Origin: Phytophthora quininea
Lineage: Eukaryota; Oomycota; Peronosporomycetes; Peronosporales; Peronosporaceae
NCBI GenBank assembly: GCA_011947345.1
Contig: JAAVTG010000319.1
Location: 1 to 64,000 of the forward strand
Reading direction: 5' to 3'
DNA length: 64,000 bases
Positions 23,427-34,046 of the stretch are shown here, in pieces (the first letter of the stretch is position 1; each line of letters opens with the position of its first letter). The notes under the pieces were generated by a model. That model saw only the letters and a list, made by a program, of their open reading frames with translations. It had not been told where the DNA came from and did no database searches. Both the position numbers and the translations under genes were made by a program.

Positions 23427-24987
23427 TTACTCGACTGCTACAAGTCCTGCTGGGTTCATGTTTGTGTTTGACGTGAGCGACTTGAATCCAAGCGCTCGGA
23501 TTTCCTCTTCGGGGATGCCAAACTGGGCTAGCTTCTCCGTAAAGGTACGCAGTGTGTCGTTGTAGGCCTTGCTTTCCTTTGCCACTCTGTACTGCAAGTT
23601 GCGGATCTTTTCGTTCTTGGAGTCGAGGAGGGTGCCTAGCGTTTCAGTCACGCGTCGTGTCTGCACTGGATCAAGGTTCGCAGCGAGAAGAATTTCCTGC
23701 AGCTGGGCCCCTTTACGCGCATGCTGGTCGTCCATGGATGCAAGACGCTGCTCTAGGATGAGGTTCTTGCACTCACCCTTTTTGTGGATTGTTTGCACAG
23801 TATGCTCGAAGGTGTCGTAGAGGGCGTTCCGATCGGACTCCATGGTGCGGTACTTCATCGTGAGGTCCGACTGCTGTTGCTTGATGTCGTGAACCTGCTG
23901 AGCGAGGTACAGCAGTCGTGCTTTGGCGTTGCGTAGTGACAATTTGTCCTTTTGCTCATCTTTGAGTTCATGGCGCAAGTGCTCCACCTCCTGGATCGCA
24001 GCGGCTAGTGGCTCAGACAGGCGTTTGTTCTCCTGTGAGACGTCGTGCATTAGTTTCGTGTTGGCTGCTGCTTTCTTCTTCATGGCGGCGATCTCGTTCT
24101 TGAGCGAGTCGATGAGGCGTAGGTTGTCTTTGGTGATGTCGTTGTAGTAGTTTTTGATCTGCGTGAACGCCTTCTCGTGGTTCTTCATCAAGTCGTTGAT
24201 GTGCAGGTTCTTGCGTTCCTCGATCTCGTGGATATCGACTTTGCGTCGCAGCTCCAGCGACTCCTGCAGGTCACGCAGTCGTTGCTGGCAGCGGCCTTCG
24301 AGCGCGGCATTGTTTTCTCAAACTGCTCGCGCAGTTTCATGAGGTTCTTCTCGTGGGCCTGTTTCATCTGCTCGATCTCGTCTTCGTTGGACAAGTCGCG
24401 CTCTTTCAGCTCGAGCTTCAGCGACTGCTTGGTGCTTCGCAGCACAGTCTCTCGATGGTCATGGAGATCCCGTTCCTCGTCCAAGTGGCCTGTGCCGTCC
24501 GCCTGAACGCGCTTGAGGTTGTTCTTGTGCTCGTAGTCCAAGTGCTTCACTTTCTGTACGTACACGCGCACTTCGACGCGGTGGTTGTCCTCCATGATCT
24601 CCATCTCTCGGTCCTTGGCCATAATCTGGTTTTCGTGGTCCTGGATCTCCTGCTTGGTGATCTCGTAGAACGACTCAATCATGTCCTAGCAGCAGACAGC
24701 AAAATCAGTAGAACTGTCAAATGTTTTAAGAGCACGTGACATGTAGACGAACTCGTTCATGCTGCACGTAGTTGCGATCCACTTGGGCCTTCTCCAACTG
24801 CTGTCGGAGCATCTGAAGCACCTCCTTGAGCATCGGCACGTCCATAGTATCATATTCTGAACAACATAGAAGTCTTTAGTACTTGAACGTTTTGTCATTA
24901 CTTTTACTTACCTGAAGGTTCTTCCGGAGGAGGTTCCTCCTCCTTCTTGCCTTTCTTGCCCTTCTTCCCTTTCTTCTTGGGCCCCAT
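23427..24987 (-). CDS. DRC4: Nexin-dynein regulatory complex subunit DRC4 (GAS8)
   Basis: Coiled-coil subunit of the axonemal nexin-dynein regulatory complex, which controls flagellar beating. The start at 24987 gives the typical lysine-rich beginning MGPKKKGKKGKKGKK. Exon 1 is 24987-24912; the next exon carries LKEVLQMLRQQLEKAQVDRN and, after an intron around 24748-24687, DMIESFYEITKQEIQ, KDREMEIMEDNHRVEVRVY and QKVKHLDYEHKNNLK. The most diagnostic part is NHEKAFTQIKNYYNDITKDN with RLIDSLKNEIAAMKKK, and the C-terminus AKLNLDPVQ-like segment AANLDPVQTRRV, ending FGIPEEEIRALGFKSL and NPAGLVAVE. One frame change near 24318 (missing base) is needed. It shares a 259-bp divergent promoter region with presenilin. 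Confidence 0.95.
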
Positions 24988-25246
24988 CGCTCAAATTGTT
25001 GTGGTACTTGCTTGCAAAATGCAGAAGTTTCGCCCGTGACCTTTCAAGTGCAAGATTTAGTCGAGTCAAGATCCGCAGCATTGGTCGCAGTGCACTCATG
25101 GGGAACACTCGATCCGATACGAGGAGACTGGCGAGTGTGCATTACTTTAGCATGTCAGGAGACGAGAACAAGTGAGAATGCAATGCAGTATTTTAACCCT
25201 TCTGGCGCGGGTATCTGACACTTGTTCGTGTTTGAGCAGCTCGGCG

Positions 25247-26920
25247 ATGTATGAAGAACCACTACTGGACAAGAGCGAAGTGTGTGACGACGTTACAACA
25301 CGGAAAGAGATGCATTTGCAACAAGAAATTCAAGACGACAAGGTCAATCTCGGCGCGGTGATCCACCAGCTCAATAGCTTTTGCTGTGGTTTGGCCTGTC
25401 TCCATCGCCATCATTTGCTCCAGGTAATTTGCCGCAGTCTTGCATGTTTGGATTTTAAACTTACTCTTTCTTTCAGTCTTGCTGCTTCTTACATCACCGA
25501 CCCCGTCGTGAAAACGGCAATGAAGTAGGTTTTGGAGATTCTCCCGGATCAATATTGGCAATTTACTGACTGCTTGGATATTAAGGACGTACATGTACTA
25601 TCAAGACATCGACTCAGCCGAGATATCGACAGCCGCAAAGACAGGAGAAGCACTGGTCAATGCGCTCCTTGTGATCGCTTTCATCGCTATCCTCACGTTC
25701 GGAATCGTGCTGCTCTACAAGTGCAATGGCATGCATTTTTTGCTGGGTACTGTATGCTGTATTCGGCTGTATTGCTCGGCCTCATGGGGTCCAAGTTGGT
25801 CGTCATTGTATTGTGTAACAATCTCCATTGGATTGTTGATGGCGTCTCACTCACGATCACCATGTACAATTTCGCGATCGTCGGAGTCCTCAGCATTTTC
25901 TACCAGAAAGGGATTCCTCAGGTCATTGAGCGCGGGTACTTGATTGCAACAAGTGTCATTGTCGCGTGGCAGCTTGCTCAACTCCCTGAGGTAAAGTTAT
26001 CCTTTACTTTTATGGTATCATTGGCTAACTTGTCGTAGTGGAGTGTCTGGATGCTGCTGTTTCTGCTGGGATTCTGGGATCTTTTTGCCGTCTTGACTCC
26101 TGTGGGCCCGCTTCGCTGCCTCGTGGATCTGGTGCAGGAAAAGGAACACCGATCCCAGGGCTCCTCTTCGAAGCAGATGTGGAAGAAACTCACCTTGGCA
26201 AGAGCGTTAAAGTCCAGCAAAACTCTAACCTTCGGAGGCAAATTATGGCGACGCGGGACACCATGCCAGAAGAAACTTTCATCCAGCGCTTGATGCTTGC
26301 GCTTTCACCCCAAGATTCATCGCAGGAGCAAGAAGCCGTCGATGCCCAACGGTTTTCGCATCAAGTGCAAGCTTTTCTCTACGATCAGAATTCTCGGTTT
26401 CAAGATCGCAGCCGTGAGCTCGCTCATCATTTCCAGCACGACCAATGTCGCCTGTGGCGAAACTTATATGCCTACTACGGCGTCGCTTGTGTGTCGAAAG
26501 AGCAACCGTATCCCAGCCTTCAATTCGTCTTTGAGTCCACGGAAAAACATCTGCTGGACCGTGGCTGTAATCGCAGCCAAGGCGATGAAGGCGAGGACAA
26601 GACGATCAAGTTGGGTCTGGGCGACTTTATTTTCTACAGCGTCCTGGTCGCTCGCGCCTCGCTGCACGGATTTGCGATATTTGCAGCCTGTTTCCTCGCC
26701 ATCGTCATTGTACGTGTCTGCTCGTGCTTGCTGACCGTCTCAAGTCTCACTCTGTGTTTTCCAGGGTCTGGCGGTGACGTTGTATCTACTTGCGCGTTTC
26801 GATGCGTTGCCAGCACTCCCAATCTCGTTGTTCCTGGGTATTACCGTCTACCTGTTCATGGTAAATCTTGTGTCTCCACTACTAGATGATCTCCACGCCA
26901 GCAGCATTTTCGGTATCTAG
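25247..26920 (+). CDS. PSEN: Presenilin-type intramembrane aspartyl protease
   Basis: Catalytic subunit of gamma-secretase in endomembranes. The protein begins MYEEPLLDKSEVCDD; the first membrane span is IAFAVVWPVSIAII. A conserved loop follows (YYQDIDSAEISTAAKTGEA). The TM6 catalytic region reads LGFWDLFAVLTPVGPLRCL and the TM7 one IKLGLGDFIFYSVLVARA (GLGD motif); the C-terminus has the PALP signature in ARFDALPALPISLFLGITVY. Exons: 25247-25423, 25477-25524, 25586-25990, 26039-26709, 26765-26920. Frame changes near 25360, 25742 (T run) and 26140 are required. The TM6 aspartate is preceded by Trp where animal presenilins have Tyr. The large hydrophilic TM6-TM7 loop is Gln/Arg-rich. The protein should need nicastrin, APH-1 and PEN-2 partners, not seen here. 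Confidence 0.94.
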
Positions 26921-27660
26921 AGTATATGTGCAATTCACAAAGCAAAGAAAACACGATCAATCCGACTCGAGACGCGGGAGTAGTACGTTGTCCTCGCCAC
27001 ACCAAACTATTAGTCATCGAAACGCTGCGATCCTGTTCACAGCATATGCGATGCTGCTTGCACATTCCAACAATTTTGGTGTGACTTCGGGGTCGAAAAA
27101 ACGTCCCAAGAAGCGTGAGCCGTTGGTATCAGAAGTTTTGCGTGGAAGCACTTTATTGTGGCTAAACCGGCCATGGTTGCCACTATGTTGAGGGGCCAAA
27201 CGTACTGCGTATGCCGCGAAAGCCACTACTTTTATAAGTATTCCAGACAACGAAGCATACCGAACTTGACCAGAGCTATGTGCGTTCTTAACTGCGTGTT
27301 GGAAAATGCTCAAGGTGTGTTTCAACATAAGGATAGTCGTTCAACGGTTTTTGCTGGTGAAACGGATCTACGGCAAATCTGAACTTGCCTCCGACTTCAA
27401 CATCAGAAATATTGCCTTTTGGATTGGTGACATTTTTCTTTGCGATGGTGCAGCCCCTTTGTTTGCTTGTAGCAGTGAGAGGCCGGTCGTACACACTGTC
27501 ACTGAGGTATTCAGGGGGCGTTCTCCAAGAAAATGATTATTCGAGCACGCGAGCGCTATCGGTTACGAGGATTCTGGATCAACAGGACCGAGCAACCCAT
27601 CCGACTGTTCCTCCACGAGAACCTACTTCCAACAAACAGAGGTTTCGTCCAAAACATTAA
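26921..27660. other. Intergenic, nothing recognised
   Basis: Short open frames on both strands show no family signature. A possible 5' exon of the following gene may start near 27533 on the plus strand, but the join is unclear. Confidence 0.35.
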
Positions 27661-29246
27661 AGAAAAGCATCCACTCCACTTCGCACCAGCTTGAGAAAAA
27701 ATTGTGAGCAAAGTATACCAACGTCTCCGAAACCCTCAGTTCGCCGTTCGCCAGGACGGGCAGGCCGATTTTCGGGGAGCACGCAGCTAAATTCAGCTCG
27801 AAGAGCCCACGGTTTGACTGATCCCTCGCCTGCTCTGATCCGGACGCGCTCTCCAGAGACGTTACTTTCGTCCCAGCGTCAAGACTCTAAGGCTTTCCCT
27901 TTCATTCAAGGGCAGTCGCTCAAACCTGGATTAACGCCCACTCCTTCGATCGCAGAGGTGGTTGACCAAATGGAGTCGAGCGCAACGCTCCAAACAGTGC
28001 CAGGACAGGACCATTTGGCATCACCGACCACACCGCGCACAGCCAACTTTGACAGCTTTACCCCGACAGCTTCAGGGCCCAGCACCCAGGCACGCGGTCG
28101 CTAGAAAGATCTAGTCACATGGTGGCAGCTTGGCAAGCTAGTGGCGATCTCGCCAAATTCCGGCAGCCTCACGAGCCAAACGTCGGGGAGTGCCGCGCTC
28201 CGTCCTGGCGAGGTTGCTCGCTTCTCCGTCTGGAAGTGCGCCAGGCACACCACTTCGGAGTCCTCGCCGTCGTTGTTCCGCTGCCTCAGCTTCGGTGGCA
28301 TCCATGGTGTACAGTCCGCGCGCATTCGCTAACGGTGAAAGAGCTCCGTTCCGAAAGCGTGACCCTACAGCGCAGACGATGCCCTTCCAGCAATGCTGCT
28401 CGTCATTGACACCGACGCCGGAGTACGATAGCGTCGACAGCAATTGCGGCAACCGATGCAGCAGTCCGATTCCGATTCCAATCGGCCACTTTCTGGATTA
28501 TCCTATTCCTTCCGACGACGAAGACGACTCGGGCGAAGGGGATGAAGTCGCCATGCTGCGTCAGCAGGTTGCACTCCTTGCGAGAAGCCTGGAAGACGAG
28601 AAGAAACGACGTGCATCCGAGCAGTATCTCATGCAGAAGGTAAAAACAGCCTAATGTTGCTGCTTGGGTGATATCCACTGACGTCTTGTGGTCTCTGTAG
28701 AAAATCATCGAGCTGCAAAGTCTCATTCGAAGCAGCCCGGACGACGTCCATTCAGCTGGTAAAATGGCGGCCCACCAAGCAACACGTGAAAACGAGCGAC
28801 TGGAAAACGACCCGGTGCGACGTTGGTCCGCTCCAGTCGACGGGGACGAAAACGGATGCGGGTGCTCGCGGAAGCAGACCGAAAATGGAGAAGCAGCAGC
28901 CAAATTGCAGCTCACTCGAGTCCGAGCCCGCATGCACGCCATCGTCATCGACGCACAACGAGAGACCCAGTCACTTCGAGCCCAATTGGAAAGTGAGAAG
29001 CGAAACCATCACAAACACGAGAAGCAGCTCATACTGCAAACCACAATCAAGGTCACTTCACTCGAGCAGAAGCATGCAGCAGCAACGACGCGCCTTGCAC
29101 AACAAGCCGCCAACAGTGAAGCTCAAGTGCAGACACTAGCTGCCGAGAAACAAGAGCTCCTGGAGTGTATGGAAGCCCAGCGCCAGCGTCTGGACCAACT
29201 GGAACTTGCGCTTGGCGGGAAACGGATTGTTGACGCCACTCGATGA
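27661..29246 (+). CDS. Ser/Pro-rich protein with C-terminal coiled coil, unrecognised
   Basis: The N-terminal part (27661-28104) is low-complexity, rich in Ser, Pro, Thr and Arg (KPSVRRSPGRAGRFSGST; LTPTPSIAEVVDQM). After frame changes between about 28100 and 28190, another basic Ser-rich segment leads to an acidic patch (IPSDDEDDSGEGDEVA) and then coiled coil (MLRQQVALLARSLEDEKKRR). A 50-60-bp GT-AG intron (about 28640-28700) joins to KIIELQSLIRSSPDD and a long Gln/Glu-rich coiled coil that ends at 29246. The start codon is not settled: the frame opens at 27661 after a stop. The phospho-site-like N-terminus and coiled coil suggest a scaffold or cytoskeletal protein, but this is only an impression. 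Confidence 0.6.
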
Positions 29247-29706
29247 ACGAAAGTCGAGTGGTAAGATCCACGGTGGAAACCTGTGTACGACCACGCACCC
29301 TGCGAAGAAGAAGCAGGGACTGCAACCGAACGGGGAAGCCTTCCAGAAAGAACTGCATGATCAAGCAGGCATTAACAATGGCACAATAGAACAGAGAGAG
29401 GGACAGCAGCAAGTGGACGATCGAATGTCTACCTGTCAGGTGCTCTGCGCGCTGCTCTCTCCCTGCCATCCCACGCGCGCTTCCCAATAGACAACAAATC
29501 CGAAGGAGAAGGATCTATCTTGTACTATAGCAACAACACCGCATCAATATTTAGTCACAACTCATGAACAACCTTGCCTTCTGGGAGCATGTCCCAGTCA
29601 GACTGCTTCGTCCTTCGCCACGAGTAAACATCGTATAAGCGCCCCTGCGTCAACCAGACTGGTCGTCACCTCAACAGCTCCTGAACTGGTGGTCGCCCGT
29701 GGTATA
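29247..29706. other. Intergenic between convergent genes
   Basis: Joint 3' flank of the coiled-coil gene (+) and CNOT2 (-). Nothing else is seen. Confidence 0.4.
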
Positions 29707-31539
29707 TTACGAAGACGCGTTAAACTTCACTCGGATCTCCTCCTCGCCTAGCAAGCCGGCGCTGATCGTGTTGATATTTCCTGTGAAGACACGTCGTTCC
29801 CAAGTTGCCGTGTCAAAGTACAGGAACTGTGGTCCAAGTGCACTGTTCGCTAGTGAACTACCAGAGTTCGATCCACTCCCAATCGACCCAATGCTGCCGT
29901 TGCCAACTGCACCGGCGGATGCCCCATTGCTAGGTGACGTGCTTGAGTTTCCGGCCAGGACTGCAGCATCTGCAGGGGATGCCCGCTTCAACCACGTCTT
30001 CAGCTCGGCATGGTACCGCCACTCGCGGCTGTAAAGCTCCTGGGCAGCGTAGGCCTGTAATACATCCTTGGGCATCGAGTAGAAGATGAAGAACAGAGTC
30101 TCGAGGTGGAATTTGGACAAGTGCGTCGTTTTGAGCACAGGTGGCTGATTGTAGTAGCACATCGGCAGCGAGAATTGCGGCTCCTTCGTCAGTTGCTCAT
30201 CGGACCATGGTGAAGCAAACGTCGGATGAAGCGGCCTAAACAGTTGCGTAGAGAGCTTAGAAGGCCAAGTTTCGTCATCCCAAGCGTACAAAACTTACTC
30301 TGCCGAATTCAGATTCAGGCCAAGCGAAGTCAGATCGCAGCCCATCGCCAAATTCTTCGTAGAGTCGCTGCCTGGTCGAATGATGGTGTGTAACATGCCC
30401 AAAAGTCCGTACTGGTTGCTCGGGTCCAGCTCACCATTGGCAACATCCTCCTTCGTGGACGTTTCCTCGTCAGGCCGGGGCGTGCGGAAGTGGTCGAACG
30501 CTTCTGTGCCGAGATTGATGCTGTTGTTGCTAGGACCAATCGACAGCAGTCCAGGTACGCCAGCACGGCTTCCTATAGACGTATTTCCGCCCTTCAACTG
30601 CTCTGACCGCTGGGAAGACACCATACCATCCGCTGCAGACGACGTAAAGCTCGAGTGCCGCTTGAGTTCGGTGGGTGGCCGCATCGGGCTCTTTTCACTG
30701 CTTCCAGGGCCAAAAGTCGACAGCGCAGGGAAATCTTCCTTCTGGATTACAAACTCCGACGGCTGCGCGCGCATCCGCGACTCCGAAGTGCCGTCATAAC
30801 TCGAGTCCAGCGACAGCGACCCCATCCTGCGCAAATATTAAGTAATAGTTAGCCTCAAAGCTCAATCTTACCCCAAAGGAAACAAAAATACCTAGATCCT
30901 AATGCAGGGAACTCCGACATGTCCGGAGCCTTGTTCTCCGTCGGCAACTGGAAATTCCGTCCTGCAAATAAGTTAAACATAAACTTAATCACAAACCTCA
31001 TTTAAAATAAATAAAAAATCTTCCTCGCCTGAATTGATCCGATGCAGCTCTTGTGAAGGAGGCAAAGCTCCTCCCACTTGCACCCTGCCGACTCCTGATC
31101 CTCCCAGAAACTACAAAAACATTAAAACATCAGTAAATCTTCTCGGAAAACTCCTAAAACTCTTCCACGCACAGAGTTGGAGCCGCCGGCCAGCATCCCC
31201 CGTTGAAGCCAGAGTAGGAGCCGTGCAGCTGTAGACTGGGGTCGCTGGCCTCCTCCAAGTCCGCCAGCCCGCCCATGGCATGGAAGCCCGACAGACTCAG
31301 GTGGGGGCCGCCGCTGCTGGCCAGGCCGTTGCTCTGGCCCATCCCCTTGCTGAACGAGTCGTCCCGATGGTAGTAGTACTGACTAGCGTCAAACTCCTCC
31401 TATTAGGAATAAAAGTTAGTGGAAATGTTACATATTTTAGAGCGGGAGATGGCGGAGGGAGACGGGGTCGTGCCTTGTCCTCGGCCGTCTGGATGTTGTC
31501 CTTGAAGTAGGCGAACTTGTCCTTGGAAGGGTCGATCAT
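29707..31539 (-). CDS. CNOT2: CCR4-NOT complex subunit 2 (CNOT2/NOT2)
   Basis: Scaffold subunit of the CCR4-NOT deadenylase complex in mRNA decay and transcription. The start at 31539 reads MIDPSKDKFAYFKDNIQ. Several short exons separated by small introns (for example around 31400-31475) carry Gly/Ser-rich sequence and the paired motifs APDMSEFPALG and QKEDFPALSTFGP, typical of NOT2 N-termini. The C-terminal NOT-box is unmistakable: QYGLLGMLHTIIRPG, MGCDLTSLGLNLNS, then after an intron PLHPTFASPWSDEQ, SLPMCYYNQP, LETLFFIFYSMPKDVLQAYA and AAQELYSREWRYHAELKTW. A Gly/Ser/Asn-rich insert lies before the last beta element. No frame break is apparent. A mariner-like element begins 149 bp upstream of the start. 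Confidence 0.95.
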
Positions 31540-31687
31540 GGCTGCGAGGCGTGAGAGGCTCCGCTGGCTCACCCGATCGACTTAACTGCTTGGTTTCTCC
31601 CTGAGGATCGGTACCGTGAGGACTCGACTAAGTACGAGGTTTAAACTAAAAAATCATTTATAAAAAATTACAGTATCTTGGAATATA

Positions 31688-33379
31688 CTACCTCCGTGCG
31701 GAAAATGATGAGCATTTCCAATCAAATTACATCCTGTTCAAAATCAATACCCTCAGTTTTGAATTTCGAATCTCCCGCCCAATCTTCCCGCTGGACCTCT
31801 CCCCTTCATTTTCAAAGAGGAGCGGCAATGAGCAGATCGGAAGCCACTGATGAAGAGCGCCAAGCAGTGTGGGAGATGCTGCTCCTTCGTAGCAACGGAG
31901 GGGTGCTTAGGCACGGCGATATCGGACAGACCGCCGCCTACTTTAATCTAAACCGCTGCGCTGTTTCTCGTATTTGGGAGCAGGGTATCAGGTCTATGGG
32001 TGAGCGAGTAGCTGCAGTAGTCAAGTCGAGAAAGCACGCTCGGGGGCGAAAGAAGAAAAACCGTTTGGCGCTCTGCAAGCGCCTCGCCGAAGTGCCAGTA
32101 AATGACCATGAGAACCAGCGCGCTGTACAACAGGGGTCTGGTGTGAGCTCCTACCTCGTGCAACAGCTGATCAAGGAGGGCTACTTACGCCGTGCGCTGA
32201 GGCAAACTCGTCCACCGCTCACGCCTTCGCATAGATTAGAGCGACTTAAGTTCTGCATGGATCGTGTGACACCTCAGCTTGACGGAACCTACAAGTTTGA
32301 TGCAATGTACGACGTGGTCCACATTGATGAGAAGTGGTTTTACGTGAAGAAGGTCGGGCAGCGCGTGTACGTGCTCACGGGGAAAGATGGATACCCAATG
32401 GAAGAACCTCCAGTCCAGGCTGTTCAAAGCAAGCGCTACATTACTAAAGTGATGTTTCTCTGTGCAGTCGCGCGTCCACGTGGCAGTTGGGACGGCAAAG
32501 TCGGCATTTGGCCGGTTGTGGAGACGTACATTACGCAGCGACGGAGTGTCAATCGACCGGCTGGTGTTGAAGAGACGCGTTCAGTGTCGATAACACGCGA
32601 GATATCTCGTCAGATGCTGTATAACGACGTCATCTCAGCCATCAAGGCCAAGTGGCCACAAGAGCAGAAATACCTCACGATAAAAATCCAGCAGGACAAC
32701 GCGCGCCCTCATGTCCTGGAGAACGATCCCGAGGTAGCGGCGGCGGGGTGCTCTGACGGCTGGACGATCAAGCTTATAAACCAGCCCGCTCAAAGCCCTG
32801 ATCTGAACTGCCTTGATTTGGGCTTCTTTGCCAGCATTCAGTCTCTGCAGTCCAAGACGATACCACGAACACCAGATGAGCTTATCAAGGAGGTGGTGCT
32901 TTCGTTCAAAGAATCGACGGCTGTCTCGCTAAACAAGACCTTCCTTACTCTGCAGCACGTATTGGAGCAGATACTGAAGCACGAAGGCCGCAACAACTAT
33001 CGTCTTGGACATTTGCACAAGGATAAACTGATACGCGCTGGTGATCTGCCTGTTTCACTGTCTTGCGACGGATTAACGCTTGCCAAAGCACAGGAGGCAG
33101 CTGCGGCGCTCTCCCTTTTGCATGGACAACTCCTACTGACTTACCCGGGACTACAACAGTTAAAGCAACAGCTCGTGAGACGTCAATGACGTCCGAGTTT
33201 GATACGTTATACTACTAGTACTTCTAACGTGGCGGAGGATGTACGCCCACGAATGTTTAGATTTGTGTGCAGCTCACATGCAAATGCTAGCACCTCTGCA
33301 AAGCTTATAACTCCCCAAAAACGAGGCGGAGCGCTGCGCTTTTTTTTTTAAATGCTCATCATTTTCCGCACAGAGGTAG
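31688..33379 (+). mobile_element. Mariner-like (DD39D) transposon, copy 1
   Basis: A complete 1,692-bp element bounded by TA target duplications at 31686-31687 and 33380-33381. Terminal inverted repeats of about 30 bp start CTACCTC and run through GCGGAAAATGATGAGCATTT; the two ends differ at one position near the tip. It holds a single transposase gene in plus orientation. A copy of identical length lies in the opposite orientation at 42749-44440. Confidence 0.95.
31828..33189 (+). CDS. Mariner-like transposase (DD39D)
   Basis: An intact frame of 453 residues from the first good internal ATG (MSRSEATDEERQAVWEMLL); the frame is open further upstream but runs into the terminal repeat. The N-terminus has a helix-turn-helix-like region (GQTAAYFNLNRCAVSRIWEQ). 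The catalytic triad is visible: DVVHIDEKWFYV, KIQQDNARPHVLEND, and SPDLNCLDLGFFASIQSLQ. The second and third acidic residues are 39 apart, and LDLGFF is characteristic of the plant-type mariner-like elements, so I place it there and not with Tc1 (DD34E) or animal mariner (DD34D). An uninterrupted frame, matched terminal repeats and a near-identical second copy suggest recent activity. Confidence 0.93.
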   Translation: MSRSEATDEERQAVWEMLLLRSNGGVLRHGDIGQTAAYFNLNRCAVSRIWEQGIRSMGERVAAVVKSRKHARGRKKKNRLALCKRLAEVPVNDHENQRAVQQGSGVSSYLVQQLIKEGYLRRALRQTRPPLTPSHRLERLKFCMDRVTPQLDGTYKFDAMYDVVHIDEKWFYVKKVGQRVYVLTGKDGYPMEEPPVQAVQSKRYITKVMFLCAVARPRGSWDGKVGIWPVVETYITQRRSVNRPAGVEETRSVSITREISRQMLYNDVISAIKAKWPQEQKYLTIKIQQDNARPHVLENDPEVAAAGCSDGWTIKLINQPAQSPDLNCLDLGFFASIQSLQSKTIPRTPDELIKEVVLSFKESTAVSLNKTFLTLQHVLEQILKHEGRNNYRLGHLHKDKLIRAGDLPVSLSCDGLTLAKAQEAAAALSLLHGQLLLTYPGLQQLKQQLVRRQ

Positions 33380-33381
33380 TA

Positions 33382-34046
33382 TGTTGATTATATTTAAAAT
33401 ATATGTAGACAAGAGTCCGTCGCCGACCCTCAGTATGCGCGGAGACGCGAGCTGCGCCGAAGTCCTAGTACTTGCGCGGTATAACGGGTCGGTTGGCCAC
33501 GGGTCGGGGCATGGGACACACGTGTTTACTACAGGATGGTGTTCATCAGTGCCGAGTTGACAGTTTTTTTGCGTGGAAATTATCCAAGGTGGTGTATATG
33601 GAACTACCGCATGGGGATCGATAATCATGGCGCGAGTTTAAGCAGGTTCCATAGGTGTGAAATAATAAATTGTACAGAAGCTTGGTTGTGATTGAATTTG
33701 TACGGAAATGATCAAAGTCTGTGCTCTCTCCACGAGAAGGAGAGATAGTAGTGCTTCAAGCGGTCTATGAAATGCATTTCTACGGATGGGCGAGAATAAA
33801 TTGCCAGTAAACCAGCGGCGAGTGTTGGGCTGGTAAGAACGAGGCGGGAAGATACCGACAACTGCGTGTCGAAACAAGCGTACCAGACGGCGATAGCGAC
33901 TAGACTGAAATGAGCACAGAGTACTGATAATTATAGATATCTTTCTCTGTATCATTTTCAGAGTCGTTGAATCCTTATCCGGATGCATCCCCTATTCATT
34001 TCCTCTCCATCCGGATGGTTCAGGATCGAATCCGGTTAGAATCGGA
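33382..34046. other. Spacer with ATCCGGAT motif cluster
   Basis: No gene is supported. Two ATCCGGAT palindromes and related CCGG half-sites lie in about 33968-34045. A similar cluster occurs at 42495-42605. Confidence 0.4.

Noticed and set aside
23923..24739. Plus-strand Ser/Leu-rich frames opposite DRC4
   Set aside because: Antisense of coiled-coil codons; DRC4 is diagnostic on the minus strand.
1..26920. Treating the frame-broken conserved genes as pseudogenes
   Set aside because: Breaks are single-base and several sit in homopolymer runs, with intact conservation and splice sites on both sides.
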